Source: Chanos chanos (Eukaryota; Chordata; Actinopteri; Gonorynchiformes; Chanidae). From it: 64,000 nt of DNA. The DNA is taken from positions 8,225,947-8,289,946 of the forward strand of contig NC_044509.1 in assembly GCF_902362185.1 (NCBI RefSeq), in the 5' to 3' direction. Positions 1-9,600 of the stretch are shown here, in pieces. A program made the position numbers and the translations under genes. The notes beneath the pieces are model-generated. The model did not search any database. It saw nothing but the letters and a program-made list of their open reading frames with translations, and had not been told where the DNA came from. Position 1 is the first letter of the stretch. Each line of letters begins with the position of its first letter.

Positions 1-1341
1 ATTGACATCTACAATATCTACAGTAATCTGCTTTTCAGACGTTAGACGTGGCGACCCAGAATCAACTGCCACTATCTGTATCGTATACACAGAGTGCTGC
101 TCTCGATCAAGTGTTTTATCTGTGACCAGAGCATAATGATTGGAAATAGACGGTTTTAATGCAAATGGTACGTTTGACTGTAAACTCAGCTCAACTTTCC
201 CATGGTCTCCGGTGTCTAAATCTTTGGCACTTATTAAAGCCACGACAGTTCCAACAGGAGCGTCTTCGCGCACCGGGCTTGGTACAGAAATTAAAATGAT
301 TTCTGGTTTATTGTCGTTTATATCTAAAATGTCTATATGGACACTACATATTCCTTGCATTGGAGGTGTCCCTGTATCAGTGGCAACAATATCAAACTCA
401 AATGAGGTACCTGCTTCATAATCTATTTCATCAGTTACTTTTATTTCGCCTGTGATTGCATCAATAGAAAATAGATTTTGTAGTACGTCCGGTGTATGAG
501 GTCCAAAGGAATACCGTACTTCGCTGTTAGCGCCTTCATCTGGGTCTACAGCCCTAATAGTAACAACCACCAGTCCTCTCGTTGTGTTTTCTTCTAGTTG
601 TATGTCATAGGACGCCTTTTCACAAACCGGTGCATTGTCATTTATGTCAAGCACGTTGACATCGATCTCTGCTGTCCCTGATCTTGCAGGATTTCCGCCA
701 TCGATTGCAGTCAGAACGAGATGGTGTTGTGACTGTTTTTCTCTATCTAAAGACTTTTCTAATACAAGTTCTGGAACTCTACTTCCGTCCTTTCCAGTTT
801 TTATATCAAGAATAAAATGTTCATTTTTGCTTAGTGTATACGTGCGCAAGGAATTTGAGCCGACATCAGAGTCCTGTGCAGATTCCAGACGAAACCTTGC
901 GCCATGCGCGGTGGATTCAGCTACATTCAAAATATTTTTATGGTTCTGGAAATTTGGAGCATTGTCATTTATGTCCAGTACTTGAATTTCGACACGATAC
1001 AGCTGCAAAGGATTTTCTATAATTGCCTCTATTGGAATAATGCAGCTGACGCTTTGTGCGCACAGAACCTCTCTGTCAATTCTTTTATTCACAAGTAGCT
1101 CGCCCTTTCCCAAATCTACTCTGAAATACTCCTTACCAGTCTCGGAAGCAATTCGCAATTTACGATGTGATATTTCAGAGACTCCAAAACCAAGGTCTTT
1201 GGCGATATTTCCAACAATTGAGCCCTCTTTTAATTCCTCTGGAATGGTGTAACGAATTTGCGCTTCGGTTATATGACAGAGAAACAGTAAATGGAGAAGC
1301 GCAATCCGTTTGCGACGGACTATTCTTCCGATTGTCTCCAT
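1..1341 (-). CDS. pcdh2g: G1: g-type clustered protocadherin variable exon (5' part; cut by window edge)
   Basis: Homophilic adhesion/recognition protein of the neuronal surface; only the first 447 codons are in the window. The ATG at 1341-1339 opens a hydrophobic signal peptide ending CHITEA, followed by QIRYTIPEEL, the standard start of EC1. EC1 has the clustered-Pcdh Cys loop (LCAQSVSC) and closes with DINDNAP; EC2, EC3 and most of EC4 follow with LDRE and DxNDN calcium motifs. I read it without internal stops to position 1, where it breaks off in DVN at the end of EC4. EC5, EC6, the membrane helix and the cytoplasmic part lie outside. It has its own promoter block about 200 bp upstream. 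EC1-EC3 are almost the same as in G3. The subfamily is clear from its neighbours; the paralogue number is unknown. Confidence 0.93.
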   Translation of the reverse strand, partial: METIGRIVRRKRIALLHLLFLCHITEAQIRYTIPEELKEGSIVGNIAKDLGFGVSEISHRKLRIASETGKEYFRVDLGKGELLVNKRIDREVLCAQSVSCIIPIEAIIENPLQLYRVEIQVLDINDNAPNFQNHKNILNVAESTAHGARFRLESAQDSDVGSNSLRTYTLSKNEHFILDIKTGKDGSRVPELVLEKSLDREKQSQHHLVLTAIDGGNPARSGTAEIDVNVLDINDNAPVCEKASYDIQLEENTTRGLVVVTIRAVDPDEGANSEVRYSFGPHTPDVLQNLFSIDAITGEIKVTDEIDYEAGTSFEFDIVATDTGTPPMQGICSVHIDILDINDNKPEIILISVPSPVREDAPVGTVVALISAKDLDTGDHGKVELSLQSNVPFALKPSISNHYALVTDKTLDREQHSVYTIQIVAVDSGSPRLTSEKQITVDIVDVN

Positions 1342-1538
1342 TTCCAAGAACGATCATTTGATGTAATGTATTCTGATTTGTAATTCATTGCAAGCAGCAG
1401 AAAGGCGTATGGCTTAGGATGTCTTTTCCGGTGATTGAGTACGGCGTGAATTGTACAGTCCAAGAAACGCACACGACTGGAAGCTCTCCTGTGCCCGAGT
1501 GTTGTGAGGGTAATGACTCTGTAGAAGGGGGCTGGTCA

Positions 1539-1590
1539 GTAGATCTCTTTGTGCAGTTCAGCAAGCTATTGGTGCACAGCGCTCCAATAG
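1539..1590 (-). promoter_or_regulatory. G1 promoter block (AGATCT box plus CCAAT/CGCT dyad)
   Basis: This 52-bp block begins 198 bp upstream of the G1 ATG. On the plus strand it reads GTAGATCTCTTTGTGCAG, then a short gap, then CTATTGG...CCAATAG at 1566-1590. Between the inverted CCAAT boxes the coding strand reads GCGCTGTGCA, a CGCT core. The same block recurs at the same place before all six g-type exons. Position and core fit the known protocadherin conserved sequence element (CGCT box, CTCF-bound in mammals); CTCF binding here is inferred. Confidence 0.75.
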
Positions 1591-2457
1591 ATTTCGAGAA
1601 TGCGGACGCACTGCTCACAGATGCATTTAAAGAAACACTGTCATGCCGGCACCGATGGCTGACTTTAAATTGAAACACTGATAAATAAACTCCAATATCT
1701 ATACCTCGTATCGGAGATGGGGAGACTATATTAAGTCACACCAAACAACTCCCTACGGATATTGTGAGTGTATTCTTTCATGGAAATAACTAAATGAAAA
1801 TAGTCACTGTTACTGAATGGTGATACATCGGAGGCTGACGCGCCAAGATAAAACCAAAGCACACATGTAATGTACAGAGATCAGAAGCATTCCCAACTGA
1901 AAAATATGAGCAGCAAATTTACGCATCTATTCGTTCACCGAGTTCTTTTTTTTTTTTTAAATAGAACTGGGAAAATCTGTGAATAAAACGCGAAGTTTAT
2001 ATTTGCTGAAATATGGAAAGCATATGGAAGAAGAATAATAAAAGAAGAAAAAGAGGAAAACTCGATTTGAAATGGACTTGTAATCGCACTTTAGCAGATG
2101 AACCACGAAGTTTTAAAAGGAAAAAAATGATCGTTAGTTCATAAGTACTGTTTACAGGTCCTGCAGTGATTTGGCATGTTGAATACAAGATTTCTATTCA
2201 GAGTAAGTCATAAAATGTTATGTGGATAGCTGTGAGTGAGGTACAAGCACGAGGATATAAAGAAATAACGTTACTTTTGTCGTTTCTGTATCTCCAAATA
2301 AAATGGACCGGGAAAGAACTCTTTTCTGACAGTCACAGTGAGACTTTTATGTTGACAAGTGCAGGTAATCAACAAAAAGTTAGGGGCATTAACAGGCGTA
2401 AAGAAAGTATTGTATAAAATGCTCTTTTACATCTCTTAGTTTTGAACGGGTGCTCAC
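1591..2457 (-). other. G1-G2 spacer (intron downstream of G2 exon / far upstream of G1)
   Basis: No gene is seen. It contains a T-run near 1946-1957. The last 200 bp before the G2 splice donor are distantly alike to the equivalent part of the G2-G3 spacer (the stretch around GGAAAGAACTC and TTTATGTTGAC). No CA microsatellite is present, unlike the next two spacers. Confidence 0.6.
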
Positions 2458-4896
2458 CTGCTGACTCTCGAATGTCCAGGCGCTGTCTGGTAAAGACGCA
2501 TCGAGAACATTTATCTCCTTGAAGTCAAGAGTACTACTGGGTTTCACGAGAGTGAAGTCACTGAATTCTGACAATGGAGAGAGACAGGATCCGAAGGATT
2601 GACTTTGAGACAACATGTCACCTCCTAAGACCTCCACATATTTTATAGGCCCGTCAGTGTTGAGTTGGATCTGTAGATTTCTGTTGGGATTTTTGTAATC
2701 ATCGGAGTCAGATCGTTTTACACAACAACTTGTCCTTCCCTTGCTGCTTCTAGCACATTTAACTAATAAAATGATAAAGGTCAACACAGATAAGACAGAT
2801 ACGGATGCTAGAGAGATGATCAAGTAGAATGTAATTTTAGTGCTTTCTGTGGTGCCTGTATTTTTTTGCCGTACGTCTTGAATAGATTCGTGAAGCCCCT
2901 CCTCTAACAGTATATCCACAGTGACAGTGCTGGACTGGACTGGCTCTCCATTGTCCTTTATCTCTATTATCAGTCTCTGAGAGGTGTCATCCTGTTCGGA
3001 GACAGAGCGTTTAGTCCTCACTTCCCCTGTATGTACATTCACTATGAACAGGGACATGTCCGTAGCCTCCACAAGTCTATAGAACATCCAGGCATTGTGA
3101 CCCGAGTCAGCGTCCACTGCCGTTACCTTAGTAACGAGGTGTCCTGCTTTAGCAGTCCGGGACATCCTCTGATGAGAGACAGAGCCCATGACTGCAGATG
3201 GGTAAATGATAGCAGGGGCATTGTCGTTCTGATCCAGAATAAAAACATCAACAGTTGCGTTGCTGCTAAGTGATGGAGAGCCGTGGTCTTTTGCCTCCAC
3301 ATGGAACCGAAAAGTCTTCATTTTTTCGTAGTCAAATGAATGCATGCTGAAAACGCTTCCATTATCAGAGTTTATGTAAACATATGAAGACACAGATACA
3401 TCTTGAAACTTGGTTCCTAAAACAGAATAGGATATTTTTGCATTGTCTCCTGTGTCTGGGTCAGTGGCGGATACTGAACAGAGTATGGATCCAGGGACGC
3501 GGTTTTCTTTCACATAAACTGTATATAACTGTTGAGTGAAGCGAGGGGGGTTGTCATTGACATCTAAAATATCAACAGTAATTTCTTTTTCAGACGTTAG
3601 ACGTGGCGACCCAGAGTCAACTGCCACTATCTGTATCGTATACACAGCGTGTTGCTCTCGATCCAATGCTTTGTCTGTGACCAGAGCATAATGATTAGAA
3701 ATAGACGGTTTTAACGCAAAAGGTAAATCTGACTGCAGAGTCAGATGAACTTTTCCGTTATCTCCGGTGTCTAAGTCTTTGGCACTTATTAATGCCACGA
3801 CAGTTTCAACAGGAGCGTCTTCGCGCACTGGACTGGATAAAGATTTTAATATAATTTCTGGTTTATTGTCATTTATATCTAAAATGTCTATGTGGACAGT
3901 GCATATTCCCTCCATCGGTGGTGTGCCTGTGTCCGTAGCAACAATATCAAATCTAAAGGAACTAGCAGCTTCATAATCGATTTTCTTTGATAATGTAACC
4001 TCGCCTGTGACCGAATCAACGGAGATCAGGTTTTGCAGAATCTCTGATGTGCGTGGTGAAACAGAGTAGCGTATTTCACTGTTAGACCCTGCATCTAGGT
4101 CCACAGCCCTTACCGTAACAACTACCTCTCCCGGTGGCGTGTTTTCCTCCACTGCTATTTTATATAATGATTTGTCGAAAACCGGCGCATTGTCATTGTT
4201 GTCAAGTACTCTTACGTCGATTTCTGCTGTGCCTGATCTTGCAGGATTTCCGCCATCAATGGCTGTTAAAAGGAGACGATGATTTGGCTGTTTCTCTCGA
4301 TCGAACGATTTTTCAAGGACTAATTCTGGAACTTTTACGCCATCTGATATTGCTTTTATGTCAAGCGCGAAATGATCATTTTTGCTCAGTATATAAGTGC
4401 GCAAGGAATTTGAGCCGACATCTGAGTCTTGTGCAGCTTCCAAACGGAATCTTGCACCTGGCGCAGTGGATTCAGCCACATTTAAAACAATTTCTTTGTT
4501 TGGAAAAAATGGAGCATTGTCATTTATATCTAGTATTTGTATTTCAATTCGATGCAATTGTAAAGGGTTTTCTATGATTGCTTCCAAAGGAATAATGCAG
4601 CTGACGCTCTGTGCACACAAGATCTCTCTGTCAATTCTTTCGTTTACAAGTAACTCGCCTTTTCCCAAATCCACACTGAAATACTCCTTACCAGACTCCG
4701 AGGCTATGCGCAGTTTACGATGTGAAATTTCAGAGACTCCGACACCAAGGTCTTTGGCGATATTTCCAACAACTGAGCCCTCTTTTAATTCCTCTGGAAT
4801 GGTGTAGCGAATTTGCGCCTCGGTTATATGCCATAAAAACAGTAGATAGAGCAGCACTATCCGTTTGCGACGGCCTATTGTTATGACTGCTTCCAT
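2458..4896 (-). CDS. pcdh2g: G2: g-type clustered protocadherin variable exon
   Basis: Complete variable exon of 813 codons. Signal peptide is residues 1-27 (HITEA, then QIRYTI), then six cadherin repeats with DxNDN linkers, a membrane helix near 688-712, and a cytoplasmic segment with the g-type signature GPIKYVEVLGGDMLSQ ending WTFESQQ. The EC1 Cys loop is LCAQSVSC; a Cys pair (SCC) just inside the membrane could be palmitoylated. The frame ends at CAG, followed directly by donor GTGAGC, so splicing to the downstream constant exons is phase 0. The frame is open two codons further upstream, but that codon is TTG, so the ATG at 4896 is chosen. One small oddity is PVETVV in EC4 where paralogues have PVGTVV. 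Leader and start of EC1 match G3; EC2-EC3 do not. Confidence 0.96.
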
Positions 4897-5102
4897 TTCC
4901 AAAAATGGTCATTTGATGTTCTGTAGTTTGATTTGTAATGCATTGCAGGCAGCCGACAACCAAGACGTTTCCAGTGAGTTTTGTTTTTTTTCCGACGAGG
5001 TTTGTGTGTGGGGCGAACTGCAGTCCAGTAAATGTGTGCGACTGGAACCTCTACTGTGTTTGACTGCTATCAGAGCAATGCCTCTATGGAAAGGAGGAGG
5101 GA

Positions 5103-5154
5103 GTAGATCTCTTTGTACAGTTCTACAAGCTATTGGTGTACAGCGAGCCAATAG
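5103..5154 (-). promoter_or_regulatory. G2 promoter block (AGATCT box plus CCAAT/CGCT dyad)
   Basis: Same 52-bp layout as the other g-type promoters, 207 bp upstream of the G2 ATG. The CCAAT dyad is 5130-5154; its centre on the coding strand reads TCGCTGTACA, keeping the CGCT core. About 25 bp further upstream lies a TTTAAA followed by a block shared with G1 and G3-G6 (TTAAAGA-A/G-ACA on the plus strand). Confidence 0.78.
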
Positions 5155-5926
5155 ACTTCGAGGGCACAGATTAACTGTTATTTAAAGAGACACTTGCATT
5201 CTGCAACCAACGGCTGACTTTAGATTCCATTGAGACACTTCGCTACAATATCCTGAATACCAAGTATGTGACGACACATGTCAAATACCACTCAGTAAAG
5301 CCTTACAAATCTGTAACAGTTCCATTGTTAAGATACATGTCATTAGGGAAATCAAGTCCAGTGCAAATGTGAAGTATTGCTGATTATAAGGTTTTGCTGA
5401 TGCGTTAATTCAAATTAAAATTACATGCGGAGGGACTCGAGAATGAAGATACATCGAAATATTACTTGGTGCAGATTTAACGGTCAAATAAACCAAGTCA
5501 TACATTTTCATAACATTTAGAATCAGCATATCCTAAACCCGAAGAAATGGAGCGGAAGGGTCTGTGTCAGCAAGGTATTTCGAACATAAAGAAGTTACAA
5601 AATTTTTGGCATGATAAAACATTAATACGCGTTGCCAAGTAACACCAACACGCTTAAGAGAGTCATGTTTACTGTACTGAACTCAGATAACTACAGATGC
5701 CCGAAAGGAACAACCACTATATCTCACGACAGCTTTAACCGTTTATATTTACAAAAGTAACAAACTACACTGGAAAGGAACTCTGAACGATCGTGAACAG
5801 AGAAAGGTTTATGTTGACGAGTAGAGGCACATGCCATATTAATGAAATGTGATGATTACTCGATTTGTCGAGTGAGTACACAATTTTGGGCCGCGCACAC
5901 AAACAGACACGCGCGCACGCGCGCGT

Positions 5927-6002
<76 letters not shown>

Positions 6003-6039
6003 GTTATAACTTATTTCTCATTTATTACTGAGCGCTCAC
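5155..6039 (-). other. G2-G3 spacer (intron after G3 exon)
   Basis: Holds no gene. About 5175-5765 is clearly homologous to 8765-9360 in the next spacer, showing duplication of the whole 3.6-kb unit and not just the exon. The end nearest the G3 donor is a CA/TG microsatellite, listed separately. Confidence 0.65.
5892..5999. repeat. (CA)n microsatellite with CG-rich start
   Basis: A CG/CA mixture at 5892-5926 runs into nearly pure CA to 5999, with one CG interruption near 5952. In the transcript this is a (UG)n tract starting about 40 nt after the G3 splice donor. Confidence 0.97.
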
Positions 6040-8478
6040 CTGCTGACTTTCGAACGTCCATGCGCTGTCTGGTAAAGAAGCATCAAGGACGTTTAGCTCC
6101 TTAAAATCAATGGTGCTGCTGGGTTTAACGAGAGTGAAGTCACTGAATTCTGACAATGGAGAGAGACAGGAACCGAAGGACTGACTTTGAGACAACATGT
6201 CACCTCCTAAGACCTCCACATATTTTATAGGCCCGTCAGTGTTGAGCTGGATCTGAAGATTTCTGTTGGGATTTTTGTAATCATCGGAATCAGATCGTCT
6301 TACACAACAACTTGTACGTCCCCTGCTATTTCTAGCACATTTAACTAATAAAATGACAAATGTCAACACAGATAACACAGATACGGAGGCCAGGGAGATG
6401 ATCAGATAGAATGTGATTTTACTGCCTTTTGTGATATCTGAATTTTTCTGTCGAATGTCCGAAACGGGCTCTTGAATTCCGTCTTCCAAAAGGATATCCA
6501 CAGTCACTGTACTTGACTGAGCTGTCTCTCCATTGTCTTTTATCTCTACGACTAGTCTCTGAGAAGAGTCATCGTGCTCATAAACAGCTCGTTTAGTCCT
6601 CACCTCTCCGGTGTGCAAATTTATACTGAACAGAGACATGTCCGTAGCCTCCACAAGTCTATAGAACATCCAAGCGTTGTGACCCGAGTCAGCGTCCACT
6701 GCCGTTACCTTAGTAACGAGGTGTCCTGCTTTAGCAGACCTGGGCATCCTCTGATGAGAAACAGAGCCCATGACTGCAGAGGGATAAATGACAGCAGGGG
6801 CATTGTCGTTCTGATCCAGAATAAAAACATGAACAGTTGCGTTGCTGCTAAGTGATGAAGAACCATGGTCTTTTGCTTCCACATGGAACCGAAAAGTCTT
6901 CATTTTTTCGTAGTCAAATGAATGCATGCTGAAAACGCTTCCATTATCAGAGTTTATGTAAATATAGGAAGATATAGATACGCCTTGGTGTCTGGATTCT
7001 AAAATCGAATAGGAGATTTTTGCATTGTCTCCCGTGTCTGGATCAGAGGCGGATACTGAACAGAGTATGGATCCAGGCACACGGTTTTCTTTCACATAAA
7101 CTGTATATAACTGTTGAGCGAAGCGAGGGGGGTTGTCATTGACATCTAAAATATCAACAGTAATTTCTTTTTCAGACGTTAGACGTGGCGACCCAGAATC
7201 AACTGCCACTATCTGTATCGTATACACAGCGTGTTGCTCTCGATCCAATGCTTTGTCTGTGACCAGAGCATAATGATTAGAAATAGACGGTTTTAACGCA
7301 AAAGGTAAATCTGATTGCAGAGTCAGATGAACTTTTCCGTTATCTCCGGTGTCTATATCTTTGGCACTTATTAATGCCACGACAGTTCCAACAGGAGCGT
7401 CTTCGCGCACTGGACTGGATAAAGATTTTAATATAATTTCTGGTTTATTGTCGTTTATATCTAAAATGTCTATGTGGACACTACATATTCCTTGCATTGG
7501 AGGTGCACCTGTATCAGTAGCAACAATATCAAACTCAAATGAGGTACCTGCTTCATAATCTATTTCATCAGTTACTTTTATTTCGCCTGTGGTTGCGTCG
7601 ATAGAAAATAGACTTTGTAGTATTTCTGGCGTGTGAGGTCCAAAGGAATACCGTACTTCGCTGTTAGCGCCTTCATCTGGGTCTACAGCCCTAATAGTAA
7701 CAACCACCAGTCCTCTCGTTGTGTTTTCTTCTAGTTGTATGTCATAGGACGCCTTTTCACAAACCGGTGCATTGTCATTATTGTCAAGCACGTTGACATC
7801 GATCTCTGCTGTCCCTGATCTTGCAGGATTTCCACCATCGATTGCAGTCAGAACGAGATGGTGTTGTGACTGTTTTTCTCTATCTAAAGACTTCTCTAAT
7901 ACAAGTTCTGGAACTCTACTTCCGTCCTTTCCAGTTTTTATATCAAGAATAAAATTGTCATTTTTGCTTAGTGTATACGTGCGCAAGGAATTTGAGCCGA
8001 CATCAGAGTCCTGTGCAGATTCCAAACGAAACCTTGCGCCAAGCGCGGTGGATTCAGCTACATTCAAAATATTTTTATGGTTCTGGAAATTTGGAGCATT
8101 GTCATTTATGTCCAGTACTTGAATTTCGACACGATACAGCTGCAACGGGTTTTCTATAATTGCCTCTAATGGAAGAATGCAACTAACGCTTTGTGCGCAC
8201 AAAACCTCTCTGTCTATTCTTTCGTTTACAAGTAACTCGCCTTTTCCCAAATCCACACTGAAATACTCCTTACCAGACTCCGAGGCAATCCGCAATTTAC
8301 GATGTGATATTTCAGAGACTCCGACACCAAGGTCTTTGGCGATATTTCCAACAACTGAGCCCTCTTTTAATTCCTCTGGAATGGTGTAGCGAATTTGCGC
8401 CTCGGTTATATGCCATAAAAACAGTAGATAGAGCAACACTATCCGTTTGCGACGGCCTATTGTTATGACTGCTTCCAT
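6040..8478 (-). CDS. pcdh2g: G3: g-type clustered protocadherin variable exon (mosaic of G1-like and G2-like parts)
   Basis: 813 codons. Signal peptide 1-27; EC1 28-129 (Cys loop LCAQSVSC, 93-100); EC2 130-239 (ends LDNNDNAP); EC3 240-346 (DINDN 340-344); EC4 347-452 (DVNDN 445-449); EC5 453-561 (DQNDN 555-559); EC6 562 to about 670; membrane helix about 688-712; g-type tail to WTFESQQ, then donor GTGAGC at 6039-6034. A TTG two codons upstream extends the open frame, but the ATG at 8478 is the plausible start. The leader and first 60 mature residues equal G2, residues about 92-345 equal G1 with few changes, and from about 350 on it again equals G2. This is the mark of gene conversion or unequal crossing-over. 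Confidence 0.96.
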
Positions 8479-8689
8479 TTCCAAAAACGGTCATTTGATG
8501 TTCTGTAGTTTGATTTGTAATGCATTGCAGGCAGTATATAACGGAGACGTTTCCAGCTTGGTGTTTTTTTAGCCTTCCTGATGACCGTTTGCGTGAGAGG
8601 TGAAGTGTAGTCCAGTAAATGTGTGCGACTGGAACCTCTCCTGTGCTTGAGTGCTATCGGAGCAATGCCTCTATGGAGAGGGGGAGGGA

Positions 8690-8741
8690 GTAGATCTCTT
8701 TGTACAGTTCTACAAGCTATTGGTGAACAGCGAGCCAATAG
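8690..8741 (-). promoter_or_regulatory. G3 promoter block (AGATCT box plus CCAAT/CGCT dyad)
   Basis: 52 bp, beginning 212 bp upstream of the G3 ATG. The dyad 8717-8741 has perfect 7-bp arms (CTATTGG / CCAATAG) around a centre reading TCGCTGTTCA on the coding strand, the closest of the six to the ab-type core CCGCTGTTCA. The surrounding 500 bp are highly alike to the G2 upstream region. Confidence 0.8.
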
Positions 8742-9497
8742 AATTCGAGGACACAGATGAACTGCTTTTTAAAGAGACACTTGCATTCTGCAACCGACGG
8801 CTGGCTTTAGATTCCATTGAGACACATCGCTACAATATCCTGAATACCAAGTACGTGACATCACATATGTCAAATACCACTCAGTTAAGCCTTACAAATT
8901 TGTAAGAATGCCATTGTTAAGGTACATTCATTAGGAAAATCAAGTCCAGTGCAAATGTGAAGTATTGCTGATTATAAGGTTTTGCTAATGCGCAAATTCA
9001 AAACAAAATTAGACGTGGAGCAACTTCAGAATGAAGCCAGTCACAACACAAGAAACGATTGCTTGGTGCACAATTAACGGTCAGATAAATCAAGTCATAC
9101 AATTGCATCGCGTTTAAAATCGGCATCAACTAAACCCGAAGGAAGGGATCGGAAAGCTCTGTATCAACAATAGATATCAACAATAGATTTCACACATAAT
9201 GAAGTTACAACACTTTTCCAATGATAAAACATTAATAAGTGGTGCCAGATAACATCGCCATGCTTTAGAAAGTCATATTTACTGTACTGAACTCAAATAA
9301 CTACAGATGCCCTTAGAACGATTATAGGCTATTTACAACAGTAACACATTGCACTAGAAACTAACTCTGAACGAAAAAGTTTATGTTGATGAATAGATGC
9401 CATATTAATGGAACGTGATGATGGCACGTTATGTCGAATGAATACACTATTTTGTGCACGCCCACACACGCACACATGCACACACATACGCGCGCGG

Positions 9498-9564
<67 letters not shown>

Positions 9565-9600
9565 TTGTTACTTATTTCTCATTTACTACAGAGCGCTCAC
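8742..9600 (-). other. G3-G4 spacer (intron after G4 exon)
   Basis: No gene is seen. It is a diverged copy of the G2-G3 spacer with the CA tract at the same place. A short tandem duplication (two copies around ATCAACAATAGAT) lies near 9164-9190. Confidence 0.65.
9458..9562. repeat. (CA)n microsatellite
   Basis: Mixed CA/CG up to about 9501, then some 30 pure CA units to 9562. In the transcript it is (UG)n beginning about 38 nt after the G4 donor, the homologous place to the tract after G3. Confidence 0.97.

Noticed and set aside
1-1341. G1 as a truncated pseudogene
   Set aside because: It has an intact start, promoter and open frame up to the window edge; the rest is simply outside.
4134-4807. 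Plus-strand open frames of 136-147 codons inside G2 (and like ones inside every other exon)
   Set aside because: They are antisense shadows of the cadherin coding sequence, recur wherever the same exon part occurs, and have no leader, domain or promoter of their own.
4897-4902. Longer N-termini for G2, G3, G5, G6 and A6
   Set aside because: The upstream in-frame start codons are TTG or GTG. The ATGs chosen give signal peptides of the same length as in paralogues.
5765-5998. Open frames that read as poly Cys-Val or Thr-His (also at 9329-9561, 16132-16449, 20130-20411)
   Set aside because: They are translations of CA/TG and GA microsatellites, not proteins.
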